Shown here piece after piece: positions 22,013 to 34,959 of a stretch of 64,000 nucleotides of DNA (position 1 is the stretch's first letter; every line of letters starts with the position of its first letter). The translations under genes and the position numbers were made by a program. The stretch spans positions 20,356,764 through 20,420,763 of the forward strand of contig CM034310.1 in assembly GCA_019925795.1 (NCBI GenBank), written 5' to 3'. The notes below the pieces were generated by a model, which was not told where the DNA came from, did not search any database, and worked only from the letters and a program-made list of their open reading frames with translations. Source of the DNA: Dendrobium chrysotoxum (lineage: Eukaryota; Streptophyta; Magnoliopsida; Asparagales; Orchidaceae).

Positions 22013-23768
22013 TATTACAAATCTGGGCCCAAGCACAGTGATTTAAATGATAACATATATTATTATCCTCTTATTGCTATTCATTACACAGCTATTTTAT
22101 TGCCCTGCTCACTAACGTTTCAGGTCCATAGTCCACTTGAAACCTCATCAGCTCAAGATCAGGTAGACAAGGGTTGAGTCAGTTTATAATTTCAAGTTCA
22201 ATATACTTCTTATATTTCTTAAGTCAAATCATGTATATTGTGGATACCTAGCCAAGTAACCTCACACACACACTCAAGGGAGTGAGTTAAAAAAATTTCT
22301 ATTTTTTTGAACTAATCGTACAATACGATTTAGATTATACTAGATAATCTATTAAAATAGGAAACCCTAATTAGGGCTCCTCAGCTAATCAAGTTTAATT
22401 AAGCTAATCATACCAGATGATGTATATCATATAGGATGATCAGTTATAATCAGCAAAGCAGCCACCAATAAAAATTTAGGTAAATATTTTAATGATCATA
22501 GTTGGACTGATCGTATAGGATGATACACATCATACAGGATAATCTTGGGCAATCTTGCCTAAATTGATCTTGTGATTAGGGGATTAATTATGGTTAAATT
22601 AATCAATCACATTATATAGGAATCAAAGATGATCGTACTATATGACTAGATCCCAGTATGGTATGATATTTAATCATCACCCATCGTACAGGATGAAAAG
22701 CATAATTTTTTAACTAATCATCTTAGATGATACCCCTCCTTCATAGTGTACGAATCAATTATTGCATAGGATTATATTTAATCATCGATTATACTAATGG
22801 ATGAATAATATAGACTCGTGAACTAATCATTCAGGATGATCGTAAGGTCCTACAAGATGATCCATATAAATACTTGAATTGATCGTACAAGATAATACAA
22901 TTCGTACTGTCTGAAAGGGATATTTTTGTACTAATCGTCCAAAAAGATTTTACTATCGTACTGGATGATCTTCATCGGTAAATTGAAAATTAGGGCTTCT
23001 TTTAGAGGCTCTCTATTTAAGCTCTTATATGGTCTTGAGAAAAATCTTTTGCTGAGGAGTTGATCTGTGAGAGAGCTTAGAGAAGGAAGAGAAAGAGCTT
23101 AGAAGAGAGAGAAATCCTTGTGAGGGATTCACAAATATTACTCCAAGCATGGTTTCCATCATCTTCTTTAAGCTACTTTTCTGGTTCCTTGGTGGCTCTA
23201 GGGGAGACTTTCATCAGCATTAGATCCTGGTTCTCTACCTTTACCAGAAGGTGAAAAAGGATTCAAGGATTCTATGCCTACTCCAGGAAGGCGTAAAAGG
23301 ATTTCTAAGACTCTCTGCCTACTCCAAGAGGGAGTAAAAGGATTTCCAGGTTCTTTGCCTACTCTAGGAGGGAGTAAAAGGACTCAAGGTACTTTGCCTC
23401 GTTGAGTCAGTGGAAAGATTTTGTAAGGGCTTTTTCCCCTTGCTGTGGGGGCAAAAGGATAAACACTAGTTTCAATGCAATACCTAGAAATAAAGTTTTC
23501 AGGGAGTGGACGTAGGTCAAGTTGACCAAACCACTATAATTATGGTATGTTCTTTCTATTTTACTTTTATGCATTTAATTTCCACATTTTTCTGTGATTT
23601 GTTCTGTGTTTGAAATCTCTGACTTTTATTATTACAAACTGACATGCTTCCGCATCAAGGGATTTTAATTTTTTTTTGTTAAAGAATTTTTGAAATAACT
23701 AAATTACCCCCCCTCTTAGTTAGCCTTGAGCTAGTTCTCAGAGGTTTAACAACCTTCATGAACTTTTA
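22013..23768 (+). repeat. 5' LTR of C
   Basis: 1756 bp. Both termini have decayed to TA (TG start, CA end). Palindrome field 22305-22990. TATTTAAG at 23014-23021. Hairpin array at 23229-23460 (TTTACC..GGTGAA, TACTCC..GGAGTA). GTAGGTCAAGTTGACC near the U5 end. Confidence 0.9.
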
Positions 23769-23770
23769 AG

Positions 23771-23782
23771 TGGTATCAAAGA
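23771..23782 (+). promoter_or_regulatory. Primer binding site of C (tRNA-iMet)
   Basis: TGGTATCAAAGA, two bases after the LTR; two differences from TGGTATCAGAGC. Confidence 0.8.
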
Positions 23783-23826
23783 AGGATTCATAAATTAAGT
23801 TTCAGAAAACTTTTAAAAAAAGATCT

Positions 23827-25620
23827 ATGGCAAAATTTGGTGATTGTAATACTACTGAAGGATATTCAATCACTCAACCACCTTTATTTGATAATATTTC
23901 TAAAATTTATATATCCACCTTTTTATAATCAATTGATTATTGCATGTGGATGTTAGTTTAGGAAGGTTATTCTTCACCTTCTCACTTGGTTAATGGCATA
24001 AAAATTGAACTTCCCTTTTCTAAATGGAGCATAGAAGATAGAGATTTAGCCCAACTTAATGATAAATATTTGAACTATTTTTTCTATGCTTTAAAACCTG
24101 AAGATTACATACACGTCTCTACTTGTTCAACTGAAAAAGAAATTTGGGATAAACTATGTATAACATATGAGAGAACTAATGAAGTAAAACAAGCTAGGTT
24201 GAACTTTCTGCTTCACGATTATGTACTATTTCACATGAAACCTAGTGAATCAATTTCTGAAATGTATACTAAGTTTACTCAGATTGTTACTTCCCTGCAT
24301 GCCTTAGGAAGAGAGCTTATAAATTATGAAAAAGTTAACAAAATTCTTCATTGTTTACCTTCTTTCTATGATGCAAAAATCATTACCTTTACTGAATCTA
24401 AAGATCTAAATGTTTAATCCATTTATAACTTACTTGGGTCACTCATTGCCTATGAGTAAGGAGTGACTCAAAGGCAGTTTGATGCAGGTGAAAAGAAGAA
24501 AGAGAAAACTATAGCCTTAAAGGTTAATGATTCTGATAGTGACTATTTTTGGATAAGATGATGATGATATTGCACTGATGACTAGGCAATTCAAGAGCCT
24601 TTTAAAGAAAAAGCAAAAATATCATCAGCAATGAAGTAAAGGTAAGAATAATAAAAATTCTAAAAATTCTTCTGATGTTATATGTTTTGAATGCAGGAAG
24701 CTAGGGCACTTGAAGTATGATTACCCAAGTCTTAAAGCACACCCAAGAAAGGAGAAGGGTAAGGAAAAAGTAAAATTTAAGAAGGGCAAGCAAAGAACTC
24801 CGAAGGAATTTTAGGTAGAATTAGCTTCAGACTCATCTAAAACTAAAGCAGAAGAGGAGGTACCCTACCTATACTTAATGATCGATAATCATCTTGATCA
24901 TTCTGATCAAGAGGAAGTATGTGAGCTTTCCTATGATGAATTATTTGAAGTTTCTACAAGAATTCATACTGCATATAGGAAGCTTAAGAAATCACATGCT
25001 AGCTTTAAAATTGATTTTTCAAAGCTATAGAAGGAGCATGAAAGCATCAGAGAAGATCATTCCACTCTGGATAATAATCACATAACTTTATTATATGAAT
25101 CTGATACTTTAAACAAAAAGCATCTTTATTTAACTACTGAATATGATTCTTTAAAAATATTGCATGTTGAATTAGAAAATACATTCAAGGAATTAGAAAC
25201 TCTTGCATCTCAATTAAAAGTAGGGAGCATGCATTGAAGATTGAAAATTCAATTCTTAAAAGTGCAAATAAACTTTTACAAGCTAAATTAACTGCTTTTA
25301 AAGAAAATAAAACACTTCCTACACTTGCACAATTTCATAGCACACCATTACAACATGCATTCCACCCTAGGAAGAGACACATAACCCACATAGATTAGTA
25401 AATCCTTTTCTTGGAGTTAGATATTTTTTTTTGTGGCATGCTAGGACACATCTACCACACTTGCACTATCCACTGTAGAACACATTTGGCGTGAAGACAA
25501 AATTGCATAATTTATAATATATCATGCAAGCATTTCATCCCACATTCCATAAGGTGGAACCCAAACTTATTTGGGTTCCCAAATCTGACCACTGATGATT
25601 TTATAGGGGAGCTCTCACAA
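23827..25620 (+). pseudogene. gag: Copia C gag
   Basis: ATG at 23827 (MAKFGD, then GYSITQPPLFDN). The UBN2-type domain is open over 23986-24417 (PFSKWSIEDRDLAQL, EKEIWDKLCITYE, LLHDYVLFHMKPSESISEMY). Knuckle at 24683-24724: CFEC-x4-H-x4-Y, last Cys lost. A Lys-rich stretch and a coiled coil (about 24890-25330: YDELFEV, YRKLKKSHAS, LHVELENTFKEL) follow, as in SIRE-type gag. A second GMLGHIYHTC motif (about 25430-25465) again lacks its first Cys, as in A and D, so that loss may be ancestral to the family. TAG/TAA stops and frameshifts. Confidence 0.85.
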
Positions 25621-28615
25621 AAGGCCTCATGACAGCATATGGTACCTGAACAATAGATGTTCAAGATACATGACTGGAGATGCAAATTAATTCATTTTGC
25701 TGGAGGCCAGGGTAGGAGGCAAGGTGACACTTGGAGATAACACCACTAGGAGAGTGGTGGGCTCAGGTATAATTAGCAACTCAAAAAATTTTATGATTGA
25801 AAATATTTTATTGGTAGATGGATTAAAATATAATCTACTCAGCATCAGCCAGCTCTGTAATAAAGGCTTGAGCATAAAATTTTAGTTTACCAGTTGCATA
25901 ATATGCTTAAATGACAAAACTATTTTGCAAAGAAGAAGAATCAACAATGTTTATATGTTTGATCTAAATTATATTAAATTTGATACTGCTCTTTGCTTAA
26001 AAATAATTGCTGATGAATCTTAGTTATGGCATATAAGATAATATCATATAAGTATAAAAAGCCTTAGAAAAATCACCTAAAAAGACTTAGTGAGAGGAAT
26101 TCCCAAACTAGAGTCACTAAGGACCACCTCTATGATGCATGTTAATGAGGGAAATAAGTCAAATCCTCCTTCCAATTAATCAAAGACATTAAAACTAGCA
26201 AACCCTTAGAAGTCTTTCACATGGATCTCTTTGGATCTGTCAGCACTATAAGCCTAGGAAGGGAAGTCTTTGGGTATGTAATTATTGATGATTATTTAAG
26301 GTTTACTAGGGTTAGATTTCTATCTCTTAAAAGTGAATCATTTGAGGAGTTTAGGTCTTTTTCCACTTTGATTCAGAGGAAATTAGGTTATAGATTTTAA
26401 CCATTTATAGTGACCACGGTGGAGAATTTGAGAATAAAAAATTTGAATCTTACTAAAAAGAGCAAGGGATAGATCATAATTTTTCAGCTCCTAGGACCCC
26501 TCAGTAGAACGAGGTAGCTGAAAGGAAGAATAGGACCCTGCTAGAAGCTGCTAGAGTCATGCTAGATGAATGCTCACTTCCTAAATACTTCCAGGCAGAA
26601 GTGGTGAATAAAGCCTATTATATTCTGAATAGGGTTAATGTTAGATCCAAACTGAATAAGATACCTTATAAAATCCTTAAGGGTAGGACACCCAACCTCT
26701 CTCACCTTCATGTCTTTGGATGTAAAGTTTTTATTTTGAATAATAGAGAGTCTCAACTTGAAAAGTTTGACTTGAAATCTGATGAAGGAGTGTTCCTAGG
26801 TTAGTCAAATGTTGGAAAATCCTATAGAGTCTTCAATAAAAGAACACTGGTAGTAGAGGAGACCACCCATATTGTATTTGATGAATCTAATAATTCTGGA
26901 GGGTTTAGGGTAGAAGAAGAAGAGGTTGTAGAAGTCACCCAAGGAGTAGAATCTGTAAGTCTAGAGAATAGAGATATTTTTTAAGTCATCCTAAAGAATT
27001 AATCTTAGGAGACCCATCTGAAAGTGTTAGAACTAGGCATAGACTTAGAAAAAAAGTAAACCACTCTACCTTCATCTTAATGATTGAATCCACCAATATA
27101 AATCAAGCAATATCTGATGAATTTTGGATCCTAGCCATGCAAGAAGAGTTAAATCAATTTATAAGGAATGATTTTTGGGAGCTAATTAAAAGACCTAAGG
27201 ACTAGAGTGTGGTTGAAACTAAATGGTTTTCAAAATAAAATAAATAATTCTAGTGTAGTGGTGAGAAATAAAATAAGATTAGTGGCTAAGGGGTATAACT
27301 AGATAAAAGGGATTGACTTTGAAGAGACCTTTGCCCCTGTAGCTAGATTAGAAGTCATTAGGGTGCTACTAGCATTTACCTATTTTAAGGGATTCAAATT
27401 ATTTTAAATGGATGTCAAAAGTACCTTTCTGAATATGGTAATAAAAGAATATGTGTATCTTGAACAACCCCCAGGCTTTAAAAATTCACAATTTTCTAAT
27501 CATATATTCAAATTAAAAAAGGCATTATATGGACTAAAATAAGCACCGAGGGCATAGTATGAAAGACTAAACACATTCCTACTAGAGAAAACCTTTGTTA
27601 AGGGGTGTATTGACACCACCCTATTTTTAAAAAAGGTAGGAGATGAATTACTGATTGTCTAAATCTATGTTGATGATATTCTATTTGGATCTTCTGATAA
27701 AAATTTTTGTGATGAATTTTCAAAAATAATGAGTAAGGAGTTTGAGATGAGTATGATGAAAGAACTGACCTACTTTCTTAGATTTAGTATAATGAAGAAG
27801 GATGATGGAATTTTCTTAGTCAATCAAAATACATTAAGTACATCCTTAAGAAATATAAAATGGATAAAGCCAAACCAATCAACACTCCCATGAGTTCCAC
27901 TGTTCAGTTAGATAAAGATTTAAATAGAAAATTAGTTGATCAAAAGAAATATAGAGAAATTATTGGATCACTTCTTTACTTAACTGCTAGCAGACCTGAT
28001 ATTATGTTTAGTGTTTATCTCTGTGCTAGATTTTAAGCTGATCTAAAAGAGTCCCATATGACTACTGTTAAGAGAATCCTTAGATATCTCTTAAGAACCT
28101 AAGACTTAAGAATTTGGTATCTTAGGCATATTACTTCCTTTGAGATCATAGGATCTTCTGATTCAAATTTTGCAGGATGCAGAGTTGATAGAAAAAGTAC
28201 TTCTGGAACATGTTAATTTATAGAACAATCCTTAGTCTCCTAGTTTAGTAGAAAATAGAACTCAGTTGCCATGTCCACTACTGAAGATGAATACATAGCC
28301 TTAGGGATTTGTGTGGCCCAAGTCCTCTGGTTAAAGCAACAAATTTTGGATTTAGTATTACCTATAGGCACCATTTCAATCTTATGTGATAACACTAGTG
28401 CCTTCTGCATTTCAAAGAATCCAATCCAACACTCCGAGACCAAACATTTAGACATAAGGCACCATTTCATTAGGGACCATGTTATCAAAGGAGAAATAGA
28501 GCTACACCAAGTAGTCACTGAAAATTAACTTGCTGATATCTTTTCTAAACCACTGGCCTTTGAAACTTTTAGCACCTTAAAAACTAGATTAGGTGTGATA
28601 GATATTCATGCTTGA
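25621..28615 (+). pseudogene. pol: Copia C pol: protease, integrase, RT, RNase H
   Basis: The protease active site is lost (Y-L-N-N-R-C in place of Y-L-D-S-G-C, about 25645). GGKVTLGDNT and LLSISQLCNKG follow. The integrase core has MDLFG (26221), IDDYLRF and SDHGGEFEN. VAERKNR keeps the catalytic Glu but a TAG precedes it at the same codon as in A. INT C-terminus FGCKVFILN..KSDEGVFLG. RT has the YVDD box at 27666-27677. RNase H with STTEDEYIALG, ILCDNTSAFCISKNPIQHS and KHLDIRHHFIRDHV ends GVIDIHA at 28615. Confidence 0.9.
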
Positions 28616-29820
28616 GATTAATGCTTTCTGTTTTTGACTTTTCCTATTTTATATGTAAATTTGTTTCTACTTATGAGTGTTTACTTTATGCTTTTTAATT
28701 TTGTGTTATTTTTATTTTAGTGTTTTAAAGAATCAGATCACTGCTCACCTCTGCTTTTGAATTTGTTTTTCAAATGATATTTTTTGCCTTATTTTGATTT
28801 AGAAGCATGTGAGTAGTGATTGACTCCTCTAAAAATAGTTAAAGAAAAAAATATTGATGATTGTTTCTCTTCCTCTAACTCCTTTAGTGATGTATTTTCT
28901 TTTTGAATCAAAATTTATTTCAAACTAAAAATTAGAATTTGAAATAGAGATCTATTTATCCTTCATATAGTAATCTATCTCATATGAATGATGTTTCAAG
29001 GAAATAAATCTCTTTTAAATTTTCTCAATCAAGTTATTTGCTTTTATCATATGGATAGGAATCTATTTTATGGTTTACCCTTCCTTATATAAGCGAGTGA
29101 GGTTATCCTCTCTTATATTTGAAAGATAATCTCACCACGGAGAAATTTTTAAAGTTTTAGAAAGGAAGCAAGCATGCAAAAATGAAAAGAGGCACAAAAT
29201 GAGCCCAAAAATTGAAAAGATCAGTAATGACCGCCAAATAATTGCAAAATACATGAAGTGCATCAAAAATTAAAAGATATGCAATGTTCACCAAAAGTTG
29301 ATAAAGAGGCACAAAATGAGCCCACTAAGAGTTGGCTTACCTTTCTTTCAAATCCTTAAAATCTCAGAAGACTCCCTATGCCAATTGATATCTCCTACAC
29401 TTGAATTTAAAAATCATGATTTTTGATTAAATACTTTGTAATATTATTCTATTAGATTTTTTTTTGAAATGGAAGATGAAAAGATCACATTTCCTATCTA
29501 ATTTCTTTTCTATTTTAGATTTTTGTTTAAAAAGAGATTTTAACTTGTAAGGAGTCTGAGCTAGGGTTAACTAGATTGATTTTCTAGCCTTTTTGAATTT
29601 CAGTATTGTCAATTAATTTCTTACTGGTTTTCTAAATTTAAAAATGAGATAATTTTAACATTTATTGGGAGCAAATCGATTAAAAAAAAACTTGGGTTTT
29701 GTCTTATCGTTGTTTTTATCATATTTTTCAATTTTTTTGTTATTTCTTGCTTGATTTTTTTGTTATTTTTTTCCTGATCATCAAATTTCATTCTCTATAT
29801 TCTTCTATTTTTATTCACAT
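28616..29820 (+). repeat. Copia C post-pol spacer with degenerate repeat array
   Basis: Non-coding. At 29185-29335 it has the same repeat themes as in A, D and E (GAGGCACAAAATGAGCCC, AAAAGATATGCAATGTTC, GTGCATCAAAAATTAAAAG), roughly 30-37 bp apart. Each unit starts with a purine run. Confidence 0.65.
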
Positions 29821-30243
29821 TGTCCAGAATAATTCACATCATACTAGATGATATTAACAAAAATACACCTCTCTAATCACAACACATCCAATGACTGATA
29901 TCGATCAATTATTATTGATCGTCCCATACAATTCATACTTTATACTAGACGATCCACATGACAGAAGTCATTGGATGATTTGAATGCAGTCAAGCCAATC
30001 CATTAAGACAAATTATCCTGGATAATCCACGTGTTCATCCAGGATGATCCACTTTGTCAACAATCGTATAGGCTGACTCCTCGGGATGATTGTCCTGTGT
30101 CTAATTAGTCCGTATGATATCTGATCGTACTGGACGATCGGACAAACATTTTTGATCGATCTTCTGGATGAATTGATTGCACCACATCATCTTGTACAAT
30201 TGCACAATTGTCCAGTACAGTATGGTTGATTCTATTTAAATAG
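29820..30243 (+). promoter_or_regulatory. Palindrome array and TATTTAAA box upstream of ORF3 (C)
   Basis: A run of imperfect palindromes (for example CATCCAGGATGATCC, GATCGTACTGGACGATC) like those in the LTR, ending in TATTTAAA at 30233-30240, 80 bp before the ORF3 ATG. A pyrimidine-rich leader lies between. This copies the order seen in the LTR (array, then TATTTAAG). Promoter function is inference. Confidence 0.6.
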
Positions 30244-30319
30244 GCAAAATTTTTGAATTTCTTCATACCATTTGAAGTCTCTAATCCTCTACTTCTCTCT
30301 TGAACTTTTCCTTCTTGAA

Positions 30320-31399
30320 ATGGCTGGTGGAAAACAGTCTTGGGAATTGGTGGGTAGTTCCTTTCAATGAACTATTGACCCTCACTTCACTGAGGCTACT
30401 GATGAAGAAGCCTATTAGCAGTACAAAATTTCTGGGATTACACCATCCAAAATTATCAACAAGGAAGTTTTGAACTTCCAAGTACTCAATCTATTTACCG
30501 ACACCACTTTTAGCTTCATCCTCATACTTGACTATCCCTATAATTCAGAACTACATTTTGAATTTTTTGACAGCCTTCGCATTAATAGTGAGGGTACTAC
30601 CCTCCAATTTTATTAATAGAAGGCCTGTCAAAATCACTAATCAGGACTTCCACGAGTTCCTCCACCTCTCCACAACTAGTGAGAAAGTTCACCATGTAGC
30701 TTCTTACACTGAGTATAATTAGACACAAGAAAATACTTTCCTCAGGGAATCCAACATTAACTTCCACATACCCCATGTGAACACCTTAGTTTCAGATTCC
30801 CGAATCATTCAGCACATACTTAAAAACTCTGTCATTCCTAAAGCTAGTGATAGGATAAACATTACTCCTACTCTTTCTCTTGCAACCTTCTTTATTATGG
30901 CTCAAATTGATTTCAATGCTGTTGGCCTTATTATTTGCTATCTTAGAAATCTGAACGTCATTAAAGATCCCCGCTAAAAGAGACAACCCAATCTAGCCTT
31001 AGGAAATCTCATTGCCTTTGTCCTAGAATCCATGTATAATTTTTAATGCCATGCACCACCAGATCATCTTCCAATTTTTTATTCCAATAGCTCCTTCCAT
31101 GTTCTTCAAAGTGCCACTCATCGCCATGCTTGCTATCATGACTGTGAGCCCAAAAAAATAAGAGGGAGGTCTAGTACTGATACTAGCACATGAACTGGTA
31201 AACCAACAGACTCAATATGATGCACTGGTTTAAAGATTTGATCAGTGGGAGGCTAGATTTGATAGCTACGTAGCCCAACAGCAGCAATAGCATGACCAGG
31301 ATGGCCTAGTTTTGGGAGTAGTTTTCTTCTATTCAACACTTCTTTCAGCCACCACCATCACCACCACCACCATCACCACCACCACCACCACCTGATTAG
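30320..31399 (+). pseudogene. ORF3 of copia C (extra ORF after pol)
   Basis: From ATG at 30320 (MAGGKQSWELVGSS) to TAG at 31397-31399, 360 codons between the end points, with stops and at least one frameshift near 30595. Readable parts: PSKIINKEVLNFQ, INRRPVKITNQDFHEFL, DSRIIQHILKNSVIPKASDR, and INITPTLSLATFFIMAQ, then Gln-rich coil remnants (QWEARFDSY-like) and a Pro tail coded by a CCACCATCACC microsatellite (31348-31392). The pattern resembles the 'putative plant transposon protein' type domain often annotated in plants. That family match is inference from pattern, not a search. The position is that of the env-like ORF in some Sirevirus elements, but I see no signal peptide or clear membrane span. 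Confidence 0.7.
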
Positions 31400-31528
31400 G
31401 AATCCTTCATATTTTAGTTTTTTCTGTGTTTTTTTGTGTTTTTGTGTTTATTTTTTTCCTTACTTATATACTTTGTGATGTTTCTTCTTTATGTCTTGCA
31501 TTGTTTTTAAGTTAGTTGTTTCCTCCTT

Positions 31529-31726
31529 TTTGTGATGTTAAAAGGGGGAGTAGTAGTTTATTATTTATTGTTAATTATTTGCATGTCTTTATTTTAATGA
31601 AGTTTGTTTCTAGTTTAATATTTACTATTCTATATGTCTTTAAAAATAAAAAAAGAATCTTTAAATTATCATAAGACTTGGAATATCTTTAACAATAATA
31701 TTTGTCATCATAAAAAAGAGGGAGAT
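31529..31726 (+). promoter_or_regulatory. Two polypurine tracts of C
   Basis: AAAAGGGGGAG (31545-31555), preceded by TCCTCCTTTTTGTGATG, and AAAAAAGAGGGAGA (31712-31725) ending one base before the 3' LTR at 31727. The second is the plus-strand primer site by position. Confidence 0.75.
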
Positions 31727-32873
31727 TGTTGCAAATCTGGGCCCAAGCATTGTGATTTTGATGATAACAAACTTTATTATCCTCTCACTGCTATTCATTA
31801 CACATCTATTTTGTTGCCCTGCTCACTAACATTTTAGGTCCACAGTGCACTTGAAACCTCATCAGCTCAAGATCAGATATGCTAGGATTGAGTCAGTTTG
31901 TAATTTCAAGTTCATTATACTTTTACCTTTCTTGAGTCAAATCATGTATATTATGGATACCTAGCCAAGTAACCTTGCACACACACACTCAAGGGAGTGA
32001 GTTGGTGAGTTAGAAAATTTTTTATTTTTTTAAACTAATCATACAATATGATTTAGATCGTAGACGATCTGTTAAAATAAGAAACCCTAATTAGGGCTCC
32101 TAAGCTAATCAAGTTTTATTAAGCTAATCATACTGGATGATGTAGATCGTATAGGATGATCAGTTATAATCAGCAAAGCAGCCGCCAATCACAATTTAGG
32201 CAAATATTTTAATGATCGTAGTTAGCCTGATCGTATAGGATGATAGACATCATTCAGGATAATCTTGGACAATCTTGCCTAAATTGATACTATAAATAGG
32301 GCACTAATTATGGTTAAATTGATAAATCACATCATACAGGATGATCAAAGATAATCGTACTGCATGACCAGATCCCAACATGGGATGATATTTAATCGTC
32401 ACCCATCATACAGAATGAAAACCATAATTTTTCAACTAATCATCTTAGACGATAGCCCTCTTTCGTACTGTACGAATTGATTACTACATGGGATGATATT
32501 TAATCGTCAGCTATAGTATTAGACGATCAATATAGACTCGTAAACTAATCATCCAGAATGATCGCAAGATCATACGAGACGATCCACACAAATACTTGAA
32601 TTAATCGTACAAGATAATATAGTTCATAATGTCTGAAAGGGGTGTTTTTGTACTAATCATGCAGGATGATATCACGATTATACTGGATGATCTTTATTGG
32701 CAAATTAAAAATTAGGGCTTCTTTTAGAGACTATCTATTTAAGATCTCATATAGTCTTGAGAAAAATCTTTTACTAAAGAGTTGATCTGAGAGAGAGCTT
32801 AGAGAAGGAAGGGAGAGAGCTTGGGAGAGAGAGAAATCTTTATGAGGGAGAGTTGTGAGGGATTCACAAATAT
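31727..32873 (+). repeat. 3' LTR of C, first part
   Basis: Starts TGTTGCAAATCTGGG. Palindrome field 32030-32700, TATTTAAG at 32736-32743, then GATTCACAAATAT, where D is inserted. 32869-32873 (AATAT) is D's target duplication. Confidence 0.92.
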
Positions 32874-34703
32874 TGAAAGTTCGTTAGGGTTGTTAATTTC
32901 TTATGAACTAGTCCCAAGGCTAACCATGAAGGGGGGGGGGGTGAATTGGTATTTTAAAAATTCTTGCATAAACATAAAAATATTTTTGACTTTTTCAATA
33001 TTTATAACACAGATAATTTATGCAGAATCTAATAACCAAAATTAGATATTTCAACCTAGATCAGATCACAAAATATACAGAAATTAAAGTGTGAAAAATA
33101 AATGAAAAGAGCACACCAGATTTATAGTGGTTTGGTTAACTTGACCTACGTCCACTCCCCGGAGCCTCCCCTCCAGGTATTGTACTAAATATTATAGTGA
33201 CTCTCCTTTTGCTCCTACAGCAAGGCAGAGAAGCCCTTACAAAATCTTTCCACCGACACTGATGAGGCAGAGAATCTTGGCTCCTTTTGCTTCCATCTGA
33301 AGCAGGTAGAGAACCCCAAAATTCTTTTGCTTCCTCCTGAAGTAGGCAGAGAACCTAGAACTTCTTTTGCTTTCTCCTAAAGCAGGCATAGAACTTAGAT
33401 CTGATGCTGATGATCATCTTCCTAAAGCCACCACGGAACCAAGGACAAAGAAGGAAGAGGATGATCAAATCCTTGCTCGGAGCAACCTTTGTGAATCCCC
33501 TCACAAACTCCCCCTCACACGATCCTCTCTCTCTCCCTAACTCTCCTTCTCCTCTAAGCTCTTTTGGAGTGGAAAAATCAGCAAAAGATTGCTAATGAGA
33601 TGGTTAAAGAGCTTAAATAGAAGGCCTCAAAGAATGCCCTAAAATTTAACTTGCCGGCTATATCCTCCAGGATGATCTATCGATCATCCTGTACAATTAG
33701 TATAAAATCAATGATTTTGCCAGGACAATTGCCATGGTCTTGACGATTAAAAGAAAAATTTTTTATATTTCATCCAAGAAGATTCTACGATCGTCCAGGA
33801 TGATTAGTTCAATTTGAGTGGAAAATCCAAAATCATCCAGATAAATATTCGGGACATCCAGGATGATATCCTGGACGATCAAAAGATAATAAAGGATTTC
33901 ATACTGGATGATTTCACAATCATCCGGGATGATCAGTTCATTTTGAGTGGCAATCGACAAATCATCCCAAATAAAGTTTAGGACGTGCAGGATGATAGCC
34001 TGGATGTTCAGAAAAAAATCATGGTTTTCATCCGGGATGATTGGAGATTGTCCCATAAAATATAAAGGATCGTCTGGGTTCTTTATGATGTGATTCATTA
34101 ATTTAACCATAATTATTCTCCTAATTAAGGGATCATTTTTGGCAAAATTATAATTAATCATCCATAACAATACTGGCATCATCCTGTACGATCAGAAAAA
34201 AATTCCAAAAATAAAATATTTCCTAAAATGTGATTGGCGGATAATTTTTGAATTTAAACATATCATCCAAGATGATGGGAGGATCATCTAGGACGATCTG
34301 CTTAATTAAATTTACTTAGCCTATATGCCCTAATTAGGATTTCTGATTTGAACTAATCATCCAGGATGATTTTGGATCATCCTGTACGGTATGCTCAAAA
34401 TATAGAAGACTCTCAAATTCACCAAATTTCTCCCCATAGTGTGTGTGTGCAAGGTTACCTAGCATCAAGATTCATCTTATTATATTTGACTCAAGAAAAG
34501 ATAAAAACCATTGAAATTTAACCTTACAGACCAACTCAGTCATAGTCTACCTAATCTTGAGCTGGTTTGAATTGCAATTGACTTTATGAACTTGAAAAGT
34601 TAGTAGGTATGGGCAACTACAATAGATATGCAGTAGTAACAGTGAAGAAGCAAGAATGTTTGGTATCATCAAAATTATAATGCTTGAACCCAGATTTGCA
34701 ATA
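32874..34703 (-). repeat. 3' LTR of D
   Basis: 1830 bp. On the minus strand it starts TATTGCAAATC and ends CGAACTTTCA. Palindrome field 33655-34400. TATTTAAG (CTTAAATA on +) at 33612-33619. Hairpin array 33230-33400. G run of 11 at about 32931-32941 on +. It differs from the 5' copy by small indels, e.g. a GGTATTG-type duplication near 43030 present only in the 5' LTR. Confidence 0.93.
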
Positions 34704-34890
34704 ATCTCCCCCTTTTTATGATGATAAATATTTGTTATATAATTTCAAATTAAGCAGAGCAGATAAAAAAATTCAACAGTAAGTAAAGAAAAATAATACA
34801 AGCAAAGCAAAGTAAATTTTACTAAAATAGGCAAATAGTACAACACTAACAACACTACTTCCCCTTTTGATATCATAAAAAGGAGGAAAC
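34704..34890 (-). promoter_or_regulatory. Two polypurine tracts of D
   Basis: On the minus strand AAAAAGGGGGAGAT abuts the 3' LTR (34704-34717 on +). A second, AAAAGGGGAAG, lies at about 34858-34868, next to the TCCTCCTTTTTATGATATC stretch. The same pair occurs in A, C and E. Confidence 0.75.
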
Positions 34891-34959
34891 AAAAAACAAC
34901 AACTAAATAAAACATAAAATAGAAATAAGTACAAAATCAGAAACAAAACACACAAAAAA

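Noticed and set aside
32931..32941. G run as a possible quadruplex
   Set aside because: A single homopolymer run at the LTR end (C run in sense), varying between copies; no four-tract arrangement.
33655..34400. CRISPR-like array of short palindromic repeats
   Set aside because: Spacing and sequence of the repeats are irregular, there are no uniform spacers, and the context is a plant LTR.
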